Shown here piece by piece: positions 26,990 through 36,020 of a stretch of 40,339 bases of DNA; positions within the stretch are counted from its first letter, which is position 1, and each line of letters starts with the position of its first letter. The position numbers were made by a program, and so were the translations under genes. Origin of the DNA: Maribacter sp. (GTDB lineage Bacteria > Bacteroidota > Bacteroidia > Flavobacteriales > Flavobacteriaceae); the NCBI RefSeq assembly GCF_016744255.1, contig NZ_JADGES010000022.1:1-40339 (forward strand), written 5' to 3'. The notes under the pieces were generated by a model. It did not search any database. It saw only the letters and a program-made list of their open reading frames with translations, and had not been told where the DNA came from.

Positions 26990-28786
26990 ATGAAGAATAT
27001 TAGAAATTTTTGCATCATTGCACATATTGATCACGGTAAAAGTACATTAGCAGATCGATTGTTAGATTTTACTGGTTCTGTAACCGATCGTGATAAAAAA
27101 GAACAACTACTAGATAGTATGGATCTAGAGCGAGAACGTGGTATTACCATTAAAAGTCATGCCATACAAATGGAGTATACTTATAAAGGAGAAGAATATA
27201 TTCTTAACTTAATCGATACTCCTGGTCACGTAGATTTTTCTTATGAAGTTTCTAGGTCAATTGCTGCCTGTGAAGGCGCGCTATTAGTAGTAGATGCTGC
27301 TCAAAGTATACAAGCCCAAACTATATCTAATTTATATTTAGCATTAGAGAATGATTTAGAAATAATACCAGTTCTTAATAAAGTAGATTTACCTAGCGCA
27401 AGTCCAGAAGAAGTTACAGATGATATTGTAGACCTTTTAGGGTGTGATGCAGAAGAGGTAATTCCTGCCAGTGCCAAAACAGGTATAGGCATTGAAGAAA
27501 TATTAGCTGCTGTTATTGAACGTATTCCTCCACCCAAAGGAAATTTAGATGAATCTTTACAAGCTTTAGTTTTCGATTCTGTTTACAATCCTTTCCGTGG
27601 TGTTGAAACCTATTTTAGAGTCATAAATGGCGAAATAAAGAAAGGGCAAAAAATAAAATTTGTTGCTACGGATAAAGACTATTTCGCCGATGAAGTTGGC
27701 ACTTTAAAATTAGAACAACAACCTAAAAAAAGTATTAAAGCTGGTGATGTTGGATACTTAATTACAGGTATAAAAGATGCTCGAGAAGTAAAAGTTGGAG
27801 ATACCATTACAGATGCTGCCAAACCAACTCAAAATGCTATTGCTGGTTTTGAAGATGTAAAACCAATGGTTTTCGCGGGTATTTATCCTGTAGATACAGA
27901 CGAGTTTGAAGAATTACGTTCCTCCATGGAAAAACTACAGCTTAATGATGCTTCTTTAGTTTTTGCTCCGGAAAGTAGTGCTGCTCTAGGTTTTGGATTT
28001 AGATGTGGATTCCTTGGAATGTTACATATGGAAATTATTCAAGAACGTTTAGAACGGGAGTTTAACATGACTGTAATTACTACAGTACCTAACGTTAGTT
28101 ACCATGCATTTACAAGAAAAGACCCAGAAACGCCTTTAGTTGTAAATAATCCAACAGATTTACCAGATCCATCTAGTATTGAACGTGTGGAAGAACCATA
28201 TATAAAAGCTACCATAATTACAAAAGCCGATTTTGTTGGGAATGTAATGTCTTTATGTATTGAAAAAAGAGGACAGATTACGAACCAAACTTATTTAACT
28301 ACAGAACGTGTTGAGCTAAATTTTGATATGCCATTGGCAGAAATAGTTTTTGATTTTTATGATAGATTAAAAACAGTTTCTAAAGGATATGCTTCTTTTG
28401 ATTATACACCAATAGGAATGCGCCCTTCTAAATTAGTGCGTGTCGATATTTTACTAAATGCGCAGCCCGTAGATGCTCTTTCTGCCTTACTTCATGCTGA
28501 CAATGCAGTAGACATTGGTAAGAAGATTTGTGCAAAACTAAAAGAACTTATACCAAGGCAACAATTTGATATTCCTATACAAGCTGCTATTGGTGCCAAA
28601 ATTATATCCAGGGAAACCACTAAAGCTCTGCGTAAAGATGTTACTGCAAAATGTTATGGTGGAGACATTTCTCGTAAACGTAAACTTTTAGAGAAACAGA
28701 AGAAAGGTAAAAAACGGATGCGCCAAGTAGGTAATGTAGAAGTGCCTCAAGAAGCATTTATGGCAGTATTGAAACTCAATGATTAA
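26990..28786 (+). CDS. lepA: Elongation factor 4 (LepA), ribosomal back-translocase GTPase
   Basis: 598 residues, full length. Cytosolic or membrane-associated translation GTPase that acts on stalled or mispositioned ribosomes. G1 [15 protein letters not shown], switch [11 protein letters not shown]3 [13 protein letters not shown]4 NKVDLP and G5 ASAKTGIGI are all present, then domain II, the EF-G-like domains and the LepA-specific C-terminal domain ([20 protein letters not shown], ending [16 protein letters not shown]). It is a single-gene unit with its own promoter and a strong terminator. A decayed second copy of its 3' end is found at 38143-38211. Confidence 0.97.
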   Translation: MKNIRNFCIIAHIDHGKSTLADRLLDFTGSVTDRDKKEQLLDSMDLERERGITIKSHAIQMEYTYKGEEYILNLIDTPGHVDFSYEVSRSIAACEGALLVVDAAQSIQAQTISNLYLALENDLEIIPVLNKVDLPSASPEEVTDDIVDLLGCDAEEVIPASAKTGIGIEEILAAVIERIPPPKGNLDESLQALVFDSVYNPFRGVETYFRVINGEIKKGQKIKFVATDKDYFADEVGTLKLEQQPKKSIKAGDVGYLITGIKDAREVKVGDTITDAAKPTQNAIAGFEDVKPMVFAGIYPVDTDEFEELRSSMEKLQLNDASLVFAPESSAALGFGFRCGFLGMLHMEIIQERLEREFNMTVITTVPNVSYHAFTRKDPETPLVVNNPTDLPDPSSIERVEEPYIKATIITKADFVGNVMSLCIEKRGQITNQTYLTTERVELNFDMPLAEIVFDFYDRLKTVSKGYASFDYTPIGMRPSKLVRVDILLNAQPVDALSALLHADNAVDIGKKICAKLKELIPRQQFDIPIQAAIGAKIISRETTKALRKDVTAKCYGGDISRKRKLLEKQKKGKKRMRQVGNVEVPQEAFMAVLKLND

Positions 28787-28791
28787 ATAAT

Positions 28792-28828
28792 AAACCCCAA
28801 TAGAAAATTAAATTTTCTATTGGGGTTT
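28792..28828. terminator. Bidirectional terminator between lepA and the convergent small gene
   Basis: Perfect 18-bp inverted repeat AAACCCCAATAGAAAATT / AATTTTCTATTGGGGTTT with a single base between. The A-rich 5' side and T-rich 3' side let it serve lepA (plus) and the gene ending at 28861 (minus). Confidence 0.85.
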
Positions 28829-28860
28829 TATAAAATAGCTATCCTAATTTGGCAATTATT

Positions 28861-29292
28861 CTAATGCCTTAAAATATATGTTTCCATTTTGGCTTTGGTC
28901 ATGCCTATTAGTTTTGAGGCGTTTTTACTATAAAAATTGAGGTAAGAGAAGTTCTCACCTTCTTTGGTAGATAATTTCATAATCACAAAACTTTCTGAAT
29001 CATAAGTAATCACATATAAACCTATTGGATTAAAAAACACCGGTTTGCCTATGCGGGTGCTCTCTTCTGCTTCATACTTATAAATTGCTGGCATACATTT
29101 GAAACAGGCGGCTACTAACAACATTTTGGTGCCATTGGCTTCTGCATACTGCATTACTTTTGTTTTAGATTGGCGATCTGCAAATAACATTTGGTAAGTA
29201 CCATCTATATTTTTTGTAGCAGTTTCCTGCCCATAAAAGACTCCTATACAAGATAAGAATATGCCTAAAACAATTTTTTTTATGGTATTCAT
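28861..29292 (-). CDS. Exported protein of unknown function
   Basis: 143 residues with a signal peptide (MNTIKKIVLGIFLSCIGVFYGQ, cleavage near residue 22). The mature part includes a CFKC pair (residues about 63-66) in LLVAACFKCMPAIYKYEAE, followed by mixed beta and helix. No family is recognised; a redox or metal role for the two Cys is possible but unsupported. Its ATG shares one base with the stop of a 50-codon gene just upstream (TAATG). Confidence 0.7.
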   Translation of the reverse strand: MNTIKKIVLGIFLSCIGVFYGQETATKNIDGTYQMLFADRQSKTKVMQYAEANGTKMLLVAACFKCMPAIYKYEAEESTRIGKPVFFNPIGLYVITYDSESFVIMKLSTKEGENFSYLNFYSKNASKLIGMTKAKMETYILRH

Positions 29293-29444
29293 TAGTTTTT
29301 ATTTTTGTTTGTTATACCTCTTAAGTAAATGATTTTGCCTTTTTCATTAAACTCTTTTTTGGCATCGAATACAATTCTTAAAATTGGCTCTTTTCTTTGG
29401 ACTCGGTTCTTTCTAAAAAACCTTTTTATAAACATGACTGACAT
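29292..29444 (-). CDS. Small basic 50-residue protein upstream of and overlapping the exported protein gene
   Basis: Encodes 50 residues starting MSVMFIKRFFRKNRVQRKEP and ending GKIIYLRGITNKNKN; rich in Lys and Arg. It ends in TAATG shared with the next gene, a classic reinitiation arrangement. It lies after the terminator at 29461-29492, so it would be the first gene of a two-gene unit. No family is recognised; it could be a real microprotein or only a leader peptide. Confidence 0.5.
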   Translation of the reverse strand: MSVMFIKRFFRKNRVQRKEPILRIVFDAKKEFNEKGKIIYLRGITNKNKN

Positions 29445-29460
29445 TTAAAAAAAATAGAAA

Positions 29461-29492
29461 TAAAACGCTTAATGTTTCCATTAAGCGTTTTA
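29461..29492 (-). terminator. Terminator after the 363-residue exported protein gene
   Basis: Perfect 14-bp stem TAAAACGCTTAATG / CATTAAGCGTTTTA with loop TTTC, 83 bases past the stop of the gene at 29576. Confidence 0.8.
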
Positions 29493-29575
29493 TATAGGTA
29501 CTCTATGTGATTTTCTATTTAAAAGAATTTAAGGAGTAGAATGTCAAATAAACACGAAACGTTAGATACCTTTTC

Positions 29576-30667
29576 TTAATTTACATTTATCGTTTTTCCA
29601 CAACCTGAATTCTTACTATACACTTTTTGGCTTGTAGAGCTATAGGCATTACTCCCACCAGATTTAGTTATTATTTGTATATAAGCATCCTGACTACAAC
29701 TCCATGATGCTGTACTACCAGCATTTATTTTTGTTCCTGGATTACGGCTACCACTAGTTCCAACATAAATAGCACGACCACTATTATTACGAAGTGTTAC
29801 CGTGTTTTTTGACTTAGCTCCTTGGTAATTTCTTTCGTTTTGTTCTTTTCTTCTTTGAAGATCTTGCCATTCTGGAGTAGCTTTAACAGAATCGTTATAT
29901 CTTTTAGCATCTGCCCATTCCGCATCTCTTTTTGCTTTTTCTGCCGCTTTAGCTTCTTTTGCTTTTAATACGATTGCGTCTCTAGATTTTAAAATATTTT
30001 TATCCGATTGCTTTTCTTTTGCAGTTCTAGCATCTTGTTTTGCCTTCATTGCTACTAGATAATCAGTAATTAATTTTCTTAGATTCTGACTTTGTAAAGC
30101 TTTATGTTCTGAACCATAATTAGCTTTTATAACAACACCACCAGACTTCAATTTTTTAAGCTTGTCTTTAAAAGAAAGTTTCTTCTTCTTTTCTGCCTTT
30201 TTTTGTTTTCCATCATTATTTTCCACTGAAGCACCTTCTTTAATATATACATCATCTATACTAGTATAAGAAGTACCCTCTTCAGAAACACCTTTAAGAA
30301 AAAAAACATAATCACCTATGGCAACAATACCGTCTTTATTAGATGTAGATCTAATTACACTTTCATAAGGATAGCCTTTACAGGTAAAATTTCCTTCTAC
30401 TACATCAATCGTACTTGTTTTTCCTTTTTTATCCCCTTTATCTACGATAGCTGTAATGCTATAGCCTTCACCAGTAGAAAGTGTTTTAAGTTCAAATTTT
30501 ACAACAAACTGTCTGTCTCCTATTTCATAGACTCCATCCTTATCAGTATCCACAACAGCTCTGTATTCTGTATATTGATCTGTAGTGGAAATATTTTCAA
30601 ACAAACTTTTTTGGGCTGTTGTAATCGCAGAAATTAGCAATATAGCCGCTATCATTATTTTTTTCAT
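29576..30667 (-). CDS. Exported three-part protein with lysine-rich helical middle, unknown function
   Basis: 363 residues. Signal peptide 1-18 (MKKIMIAAILLISAITTAQ). Residues 25-145 look like a beta domain (YRAVVDTDKDGVYEIGDRQF, GDYVFFLKGVSEEG), with a DTDKDG stretch that resembles a calcium loop. Residues 150-290 are extremely rich in Lys, Ala and Glu and probably form a long helix or coiled coil (KLSFKDKLKKLKSGG, KEAKAAEKAKRDAEWADAKR). Residues 290-363 form a second beta domain with two Cys (SWSCSQDAY, NSGCGKTINV). No family is recognised. The design, two beta modules on a helical stalk, would suit a surface or periplasmic structural protein. Confidence 0.75.
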   Translation of the reverse strand: MKKIMIAAILLISAITTAQKSLFENISTTDQYTEYRAVVDTDKDGVYEIGDRQFVVKFELKTLSTGEGYSITAIVDKGDKKGKTSTIDVVEGNFTCKGYPYESVIRSTSNKDGIVAIGDYVFFLKGVSEEGTSYTSIDDVYIKEGASVENNDGKQKKAEKKKKLSFKDKLKKLKSGGVVIKANYGSEHKALQSQNLRKLITDYLVAMKAKQDARTAKEKQSDKNILKSRDAIVLKAKEAKAAEKAKRDAEWADAKRYNDSVKATPEWQDLQRRKEQNERNYQGAKSKNTVTLRNNSGRAIYVGTSGSRNPGTKINAGSTASWSCSQDAYIQIITKSGGSNAYSSTSQKVYSKNSGCGKTINVN

Positions 30668-30734
30668 TATTGTATTTTTTTTATAGAATTATATACCACT
30701 CGTATAGTACAATCGGTATGATTTTTTATTTTAT

Positions 30735-32825
30735 TTAAAAAGAAGGAAAACAAGTACCAGTTCCCGTTTGTGGTATTTGATTAGAGGTTAAGGCTGATCC
30801 AGTTTCAAAATTAGTACAGCTAGTTACATTACCAACATCCCAATTCCCTAAGTTTTGACTAAAATTGGTAGCATTAAAAAACATGTAGCTCACATTAGTT
30901 ACTCTACTTACATCCCAACTACCAATATTTTGATTAAAAGCGGTAGCTCTATTAAACATTCCTGTCATAGTGGTTACTTTAGCTACATTCCAGCTACCAA
31001 TATCTTGGTTAAATGCGGGTGCTTGGTAAAACATATTGGTCATATCGGTTACACGACTAACATTCCAATTACCAATGTTTGCATTAAAATTGGTAGCGAA
31101 ACTAAAGGTTTGGTTCATATCTCTTACATCACTAACATCCCAAGAAGAAATATCTCCATTAAAGGCGGATGCATAATTAAACATGCGATCCAGTTTTCTA
31201 ACAGCAGCAACATTCCAATTATTTAAATTCTGGTTAAAAACAGTAGCATTAGAAAACATCTGAGACATAATGGTAACCTTACTTACATCCCAAGCCCCAA
31301 TATTTTGATTAAAAGTGGAAGCACCACTAAACATGAAGCCCATATTGGTAACATTACCTACATCCCAACTACTAAGGTCTCCGTTAAAAGAAGTAGCACC
31401 AGTAAATAATGAAAACATATTGGTAACGTTGCTTACATCCCAACCATTAAGATCGGCATCAAAAGAAGACGCAGTTCTAAAAGTTCCTGCCATACTAGTA
31501 ACTGCAGCTAAATTGGGCACATCTGTAGCGTTGTTCGTTAAGTTATTACAACCAAAAAAGGAATACTCCATAGATTCCCATGCATTAGCACCCCATTGTT
31601 CTATGGTTTGTATTTTCTCTTTATCCCCACGGTCGTAAAAATAAATGGCAGGGAATGTACCTGTAATCTTTACCGTATACGTGCCTGGAGTTGCATAACC
31701 ATGAATGACATCGCCTGTTTGGCTTGTACTTGTATTACCATCTCCCCAATCTACAGCATAGTCGTAAGTAAATGTATTGTTTGTTGGGATAGTAATAGTT
31801 GCATTAGCAACTGTGGTTTCCCACGTAGTAATAAATTCTGTACCAATAGTTGGCGTTCCTTCATTTACATCGGTAACATTAATGGTAACAGTTACTAAGG
31901 TATTAGAAACTCCATCGGCTACCTGAACTTCTACTGTATATTGGGTGGCAGTTTCGAAGTCTAAGCTGTTGTTTGCAGTTAAAGAAATATCGCCATTATT
32001 TGTCCCAATACTAAAAAGACCATTGGCATTATCTGTAAGACTAAACGTAAAACTACTATCTGCATCACTTGCACTAATAGAACCAACTATAGTGTTGCTT
32101 GCAATGTCTTCTGCTACTGTAAAAGGCCCACTGGAAACGATTACTGGAGCTTCATCATTTACATCTTCTACAATAATATGCATATTTGCTGAAGCCGTAA
32201 AGCTACCATCTGTAACCGTAACGGTTACATCAAAATTACTAGTTGTTTCCGCATCTAATAATTGTCCTGATTCTAGTTTTATGCTATTACCGTCCATAAT
32301 AAAGGTAGTACTAGCATTGGCTTCATTGGTTATGCTATAGGTTAATGCGTCGTCATTAGGATCCGTTGCTACAACTTCTCCAATAGTACCATTAGCTGCC
32401 AAATCTTCAGCTATTGTAAAGGTTTGCGCTACGATTTGCGGTGCATCATTTTCATCAACATCAATTACATTTATGGTTATTGGTGCTGATGCTGTTAAAT
32501 CTCCGTCAGACACCCAAACGGTGATGACATGGCTCGTTGCTGTTTCATAATCTAAAGAAGCACCAGAAACAAGGCTTAAGTTCCCTGTTGTAGAAACTTC
32601 AAAAAGATTATTATTATTTGTAGTAATACTGTAAGTAAGTGTATCTCCTTCTGGGTCTGTTGCAACTACGTTACCAATTAGCGTATTGGCATCTAAGTCT
32701 TCTGTAGCATTATAGCTTTGACTTTTTACTATTGGCGCCAAATTTTTTGGCGGATCCTCGTCTTTAGAGCAGCCAATAAAGACGATTACTAACAATAGGA
32801 TTAGTGTTTTAAAATAATGTTTCAT
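30735..32825 (-). CDS. Surface lipoprotein with cadherin-like domains, PKD-like domain and BspA repeats
   Basis: 696 residues. Lipoprotein signal with Cys19 (LVIVFIGCSKDEDPP). Three cadherin-like domains at about 30-126, 127-226 and 227-322, each with a TDPEGDTLTYSI-type calcium motif and ITINVIDVDEND at its end. A PKD-like module follows at about 328-400 (YDYAVDWGDGNTS, GYATPGTYTVKITG), then nine BspA/DUF285-type 25-residue repeats at 441-665 (for example FNQDIGSWNVAKVTTMTGMF). Such proteins act in adhesion at the cell surface. The N-terminal part is a paralogue of the next gene upstream. There is no clear T9SS sorting domain. Confidence 0.88.
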   Translation of the reverse strand: MKHYFKTLILLLVIVFIGCSKDEDPPKNLAPIVKSQSYNATEDLDANTLIGNVVATDPEGDTLTYSITTNNNNLFEVSTTGNLSLVSGASLDYETATSHVITVWVSDGDLTASAPITINVIDVDENDAPQIVAQTFTIAEDLAANGTIGEVVATDPNDDALTYSITNEANASTTFIMDGNSIKLESGQLLDAETTSNFDVTVTVTDGSFTASANMHIIVEDVNDEAPVIVSSGPFTVAEDIASNTIVGSISASDADSSFTFSLTDNANGLFSIGTNNGDISLTANNSLDFETATQYTVEVQVADGVSNTLVTVTINVTDVNEGTPTIGTEFITTWETTVANATITIPTNNTFTYDYAVDWGDGNTSTSQTGDVIHGYATPGTYTVKITGTFPAIYFYDRGDKEKIQTIEQWGANAWESMEYSFFGCNNLTNNATDVPNLAAVTSMAGTFRTASSFDADLNGWDVSNVTNMFSLFTGATSFNGDLSSWDVGNVTNMGFMFSGASTFNQNIGAWDVSKVTIMSQMFSNATVFNQNLNNWNVAAVRKLDRMFNYASAFNGDISSWDVSDVRDMNQTFSFATNFNANIGNWNVSRVTDMTNMFYQAPAFNQDIGSWNVAKVTTMTGMFNRATAFNQNIGSWDVSRVTNVSYMFFNATNFSQNLGNWDVGNVTSCTNFETGSALTSNQIPQTGTGTCFPSF
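30831..31505 (-). repeat. Nine tandem 75-base repeats encoding BspA repeats
   Basis: Each unit encodes exactly 25 residues with the pattern V-T-x-M-x-x-M-F-x-x-A-x-x-F-N-x-x-I-x-x-W-D-V-S. All nine have the same length although they differ by many substitutions, so length is under constraint or repeats are exchanged by recombination. Confidence 0.8.
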
Positions 32826-32856
32826 GTAACTTAGATGTAAGCGGTTTTATTTATAA

Positions 32857-32885
32857 TAAGGAGGAACAGTAGTTGCCCCTCCTTA
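32857..32885 (-). repeat. Hairpin between the two cadherin-type lipoprotein genes
   Basis: TAAGGAGG / CCTCCTTA, 8-bp stem with a 13-base loop, in the 99-base gap. It has no T-run on the minus strand, so it may be a processing or partial termination site that sets different levels for the two genes. Confidence 0.4.
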
Positions 32886-32924
32886 CTTGTTTTGGTATAG
32901 AAAAATTTTATAAGACTGATTTTA

Positions 32925-34943
32925 CTATGGGATATTGTTAAAAGTTATTTTACGAACCAATCGTTGGGTTCCATCGGTATCTCCAACATATAAATTACCA
33001 TCAGCATCTATAGCGATTGCATTAGTAGCGTAAAAAGAAGCCGAACCAAAACCACCATTCGTAATTTGTTGCGTGCCTGTTCCTGCAACAGTTGTAACTA
33101 CGCCACTAGGGGTTATTTTACGAATTCTTTTATTTCCACTATCACTTACATATACATTACCTGAAGCATCTACAGTAATACCATTAGGGCTACTAAACTT
33201 AGCTGCTGTACCTGTACCATCTGCAAAACCAGGGCTACTTCCTGCTAGTGTACTTACCACACCACTAGGTGTAATTTTACGAATACGGTGGTTTCCTTGA
33301 TCGGTTACATATAAATTACCAGAACCGTCTATAGCGATCCCAAATGGGGTATCAAATTTAGCGGCTGTACCTGTACCATCTACAGAGCCATCTCTATTCA
33401 TGGGAATAGGATCATTACTACCTGCAAAAGTACTGACTAGTTTTTGTGGGGTGATTTTACGAATATTTTGGTTAAGCCTATCCACCACATACAGATTACC
33501 ACTGGCATCTGCTACTGTTTGTGTCGGATTATTAAACATAGCAGTAGCACCATTGCCATCTACATAGCCTCTGCCTGTTCCGGCCCAAAAACCTACATGA
33601 CCAGCTGTAGTTACTTGTCTTATTAAATGATTTCCTGTGTCTGCGGCAAAAAACCGACCTAAATAAGTACTATATGTAAAACCTGAAACATAGTCATAAC
33701 TTGCAACAGCTGCACTACCATCGTTTGAGTTGTCATTACCACTTCCTGAAAACTTAGTAACGGCTGCCGTAGAAACATTAATTTTTCTAATGGTGTTGTT
33801 AGAAGCATCTGCAATATATAAGTTCCCTGAAGGGCCCACAATTATGTTGGCTATGCTTCCAAACTTTGCTGCTGTACCGATACCGTTAGTATCGCCTAAT
33901 GTTGAACCTGCAAAGGTAGTAACCGTTATGCTACTGGCATTTTCTACAACATCGGTAACATTAATGGTAATGCTCTCAGCAGATACTGCATCGCCATCAG
34001 AAACATTTACAGTAAGCGTATGGCTGGTAGCTGTTTCATAGTCTAAAGTTTTTCCTGCAGCCAAGCTAATTTCTCCATCATCATTTATTTCAAAAAGATT
34101 TCCTGGGTTTAAAGGAAGAGAATAGATAATGGTATCCTCTTCTGGGTCTGTAGCATCAATAGTACCAATAACTACTGTATCGGCAATATCTTCTGCTACA
34201 TCGTTAATTACAGAGCCATCGCCAATTACTGGTGCTTCGTTTATATTGGTTACATTGATAATGATATCTGCAGTTTCGGTTAAAAGACCATCACTAACTT
34301 CAATAGTTAAAGTATAAGATGTCTTTGTTTCAAAATCTAGAGCATGTCCTGAAGCAATACTAAGTTTACTAGAATTTTGGTTCAACAACTCAAAGATAGG
34401 TGTTGAATTTGAAGAACTTACAAATGCATTCTGTGTAATGCTATAGCTTAAGGTATTACCGTTGGCGTCACTAGCTATAATATCCGCAATTTCTATGCCA
34501 TGGTTGGTGTTTTCCGCCACACTAAAGGTTTGTGCTGCCATTACTGGCGCTACATTTTCGTCTACATCTATTACATTAACCGTAATGGTAGCTGTTGCTG
34601 ATAAATCTCCATCGGATACTTGTACTATTACCGTATGTGTTGGAGTGGTTTCATAATCTAAAGAAACTCCTTCCAATAAGCTTAGGTCTCCTGTTGTAGA
34701 AATTTTAAAAAGAGCAGGAGTTATTGATCCTGAGGGGGCTGTAATACTATACGTAAGTGCATCCTCCTCTGGGTCTGTTGCCACTATCCTGCCTATGATA
34801 TTATTAGAGCCCAAATCTTCAGAGAAATTAAAAGTTTGTGCTTTAATAACTGGAGCCGTATTTACTGGGGCATCGTCATCTTTACCGCAGCTAAAAAGCA
34901 GTGTTAGAACTAAAATTGAAATGGTTTTAAAAAAATGTTTCAT
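32925..34943 (-). CDS. Surface lipoprotein with cadherin-like domains and NHL-repeat propeller
   Basis: 672 residues. Lipoprotein signal with Cys19 (LVLTLLFSCGKDDDAP). Three cadherin-like domains at about 30-340 (VATDPEEDALTYSI, ITVNVIDVDENVAP, TDPEEDTIIYSLP), then a six-bladed-type NHL propeller from 345 to the end, with blades such as NLYIADASNNTIRKI, NLYVVDRLNQNIRKI, NLYVTDQGNHRIRKI and NVYVSDSGNKRIRKI. NHL propellers bind proteins or glycans. Its N-terminal half is closely similar to the BspA-containing protein 99 bases downstream, so the two arose by duplication followed by swapping of the C-terminal module. Confidence 0.88.
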   Translation of the reverse strand: MKHFFKTISILVLTLLFSCGKDDDAPVNTAPVIKAQTFNFSEDLGSNNIIGRIVATDPEEDALTYSITAPSGSITPALFKISTTGDLSLLEGVSLDYETTPTHTVIVQVSDGDLSATATITVNVIDVDENVAPVMAAQTFSVAENTNHGIEIADIIASDANGNTLSYSITQNAFVSSSNSTPIFELLNQNSSKLSIASGHALDFETKTSYTLTIEVSDGLLTETADIIINVTNINEAPVIGDGSVINDVAEDIADTVVIGTIDATDPEEDTIIYSLPLNPGNLFEINDDGEISLAAGKTLDYETATSHTLTVNVSDGDAVSAESITINVTDVVENASSITVTTFAGSTLGDTNGIGTAAKFGSIANIIVGPSGNLYIADASNNTIRKINVSTAAVTKFSGSGNDNSNDGSAAVASYDYVSGFTYSTYLGRFFAADTGNHLIRQVTTAGHVGFWAGTGRGYVDGNGATAMFNNPTQTVADASGNLYVVDRLNQNIRKITPQKLVSTFAGSNDPIPMNRDGSVDGTGTAAKFDTPFGIAIDGSGNLYVTDQGNHRIRKITPSGVVSTLAGSSPGFADGTGTAAKFSSPNGITVDASGNVYVSDSGNKRIRKITPSGVVTTVAGTGTQQITNGGFGSASFYATNAIAIDADGNLYVGDTDGTQRLVRKITFNNIP

Positions 34944-35267
34944 GGTCTATTGTAAAAATTGATTGTTTACTATTACAAGTACCTGAGTACATCTTATTTG
35001 CAGAAGTACTGTACTCAAATATCTAATTAGGAAGTTTTAAAAAGAATAAAATCTATTTGTGTATAAGCATCAGAATATTGATTTAGGGTTCATAAAAAAA
35101 TTAAGTAGGTTCTCTGAGTGTAAAAATGATAAAATAAAGAACTCTTGTGTAGCGCTACTTTACGAAAGGGTATTTTGAACTTATGAAAAGAAAGTCTTAA
35201 CGTAAAAAGCCCAAAAGCAATTTTAAAAAATTGTTTTTGGGCTCAATATTAAAGACAGTAAAGGCTC
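34944..35267. other. 324-base intergenic region, no gene
   Basis: AT-rich and without a plausible coding frame. It contains the inverted repeat TGAGTAC/GTACTCA at 34984-34990 and 35011-35017, about 40-75 bases upstream of the NHL lipoprotein start, and the terminator of the two-component operon at 35209-35242. The repeat could be a regulator site for the cadherin-type genes, but this is not established. Confidence 0.5.
35209..35242 (-). terminator. Terminator of the LytS/LytR-type operon
   Basis: Stem GCCCAAAAGCAATTT / AAATTGTTTTTGGGC (one G-T pair). On the minus strand it is followed by a T-run, 26 bases past the response-regulator stop. Confidence 0.8.
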
Positions 35268-36017
35268 TTAAATACTACTTACTATTTTTAAAAACTCTTC
35301 TCGCTTTTCTTTACTGATAGATACTGTTTTATCATTGTCTAAAATAATGTAACCCCCATCACTCTTTACATATTGTTTTATAAACCTAAGGTTGATCATA
35401 AAGGAGCGATGTGGCTTGTAGAAGCATGGAATATTTATAAGTAAATCTGCAAAATATTTTATAGGCTTACTTATTAGTATTTTGCTTTTATCAATAGTAG
35501 TAATACTTGTGTACATACCGTCTGCCTCAAAAACAATAATGTTTTTAAGTTCAACAAACTTAATACCATCTGCTACTGGCAGTCCTATTTTCTTAAATTC
35601 ATCTAAAGAAAGGCTCTCTTTTAATTCTTTAAGCCGAAGGTTAAGTTGTGATTTTCCGACTAAGGCAATGCATTTCTCCACCGCTTTTTTTAATTGAGCT
35701 GCCCGTAATGGCTTTAGAAGATAATCTACTGCTGCTAACTCAAATGCTTTAAGAGCATATTCTCCATAAGCAGTGGTAAATATAATTTCAAAGTTAATTT
35801 TATCCTTATCTATAAAATCTAGTATTTCTAGCCCGGAGTGCTCTGGCATTTCTATATCTAAAAAAACAAGTTGGGGCATTTCTCTTTGTATGAGCTCTAC
35901 TCCATCTAGTAAATTACTGGCCGTAAAAATCTGTTTAATTTCTAAACAGTTTTCTTCTAATAAAACCTTTAGTAGGTTCCTAGCTTTTGGTTCATCATCA
36001 ATGATAATTGCCTTCAT
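35268..36017 (-). CDS. LytTR-family response regulator
   Basis: 249 residues. Receiver domain 1-120 with acidic pocket IIIDDEP (Asp7, Asp8), phosphorylation site Asp54 in VFLDIEMP and a conserved Lys in DYLLKPL. A LytTR DNA-binding domain occupies about 148-245 (ADGMYTSITTIDKSKILISK, FYKPHRSFMINLRFIKQY). The gene starts 3 bases after the kinase stop and is certainly co-transcribed. LytTR proteins bind direct-repeat sites; the adjacent adhesin-like genes on the same strand are the nearest candidate targets. Confidence 0.95.
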   Translation of the reverse strand: MKAIIIDDEPKARNLLKVLLEENCLEIKQIFTASNLLDGVELIQREMPQLVFLDIEMPEHSGLEILDFIDKDKINFEIIFTTAYGEYALKAFELAAVDYLLKPLRAAQLKKAVEKCIALVGKSQLNLRLKELKESLSLDEFKKIGLPVADGIKFVELKNIIVFEADGMYTSITTIDKSKILISKPIKYFADLLINIPCFYKPHRSFMINLRFIKQYVKSDGGYIILDNDKTVSISKEKREEFLKIVSSI

Positions 36018-36020
36018 TAT

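Noticed and set aside
30831-31505. CRISPR-like spaced repeats
   Set aside because: The 75-base periodicity is explained by the 25-residue BspA protein repeats; there are no identical repeats with variable spacers and no cas genes.
30855-32340. Plus-strand open frames opposite the repeat-containing lipoprotein gene
   Set aside because: Antisense shadows produced by the repetitive coding sequence.
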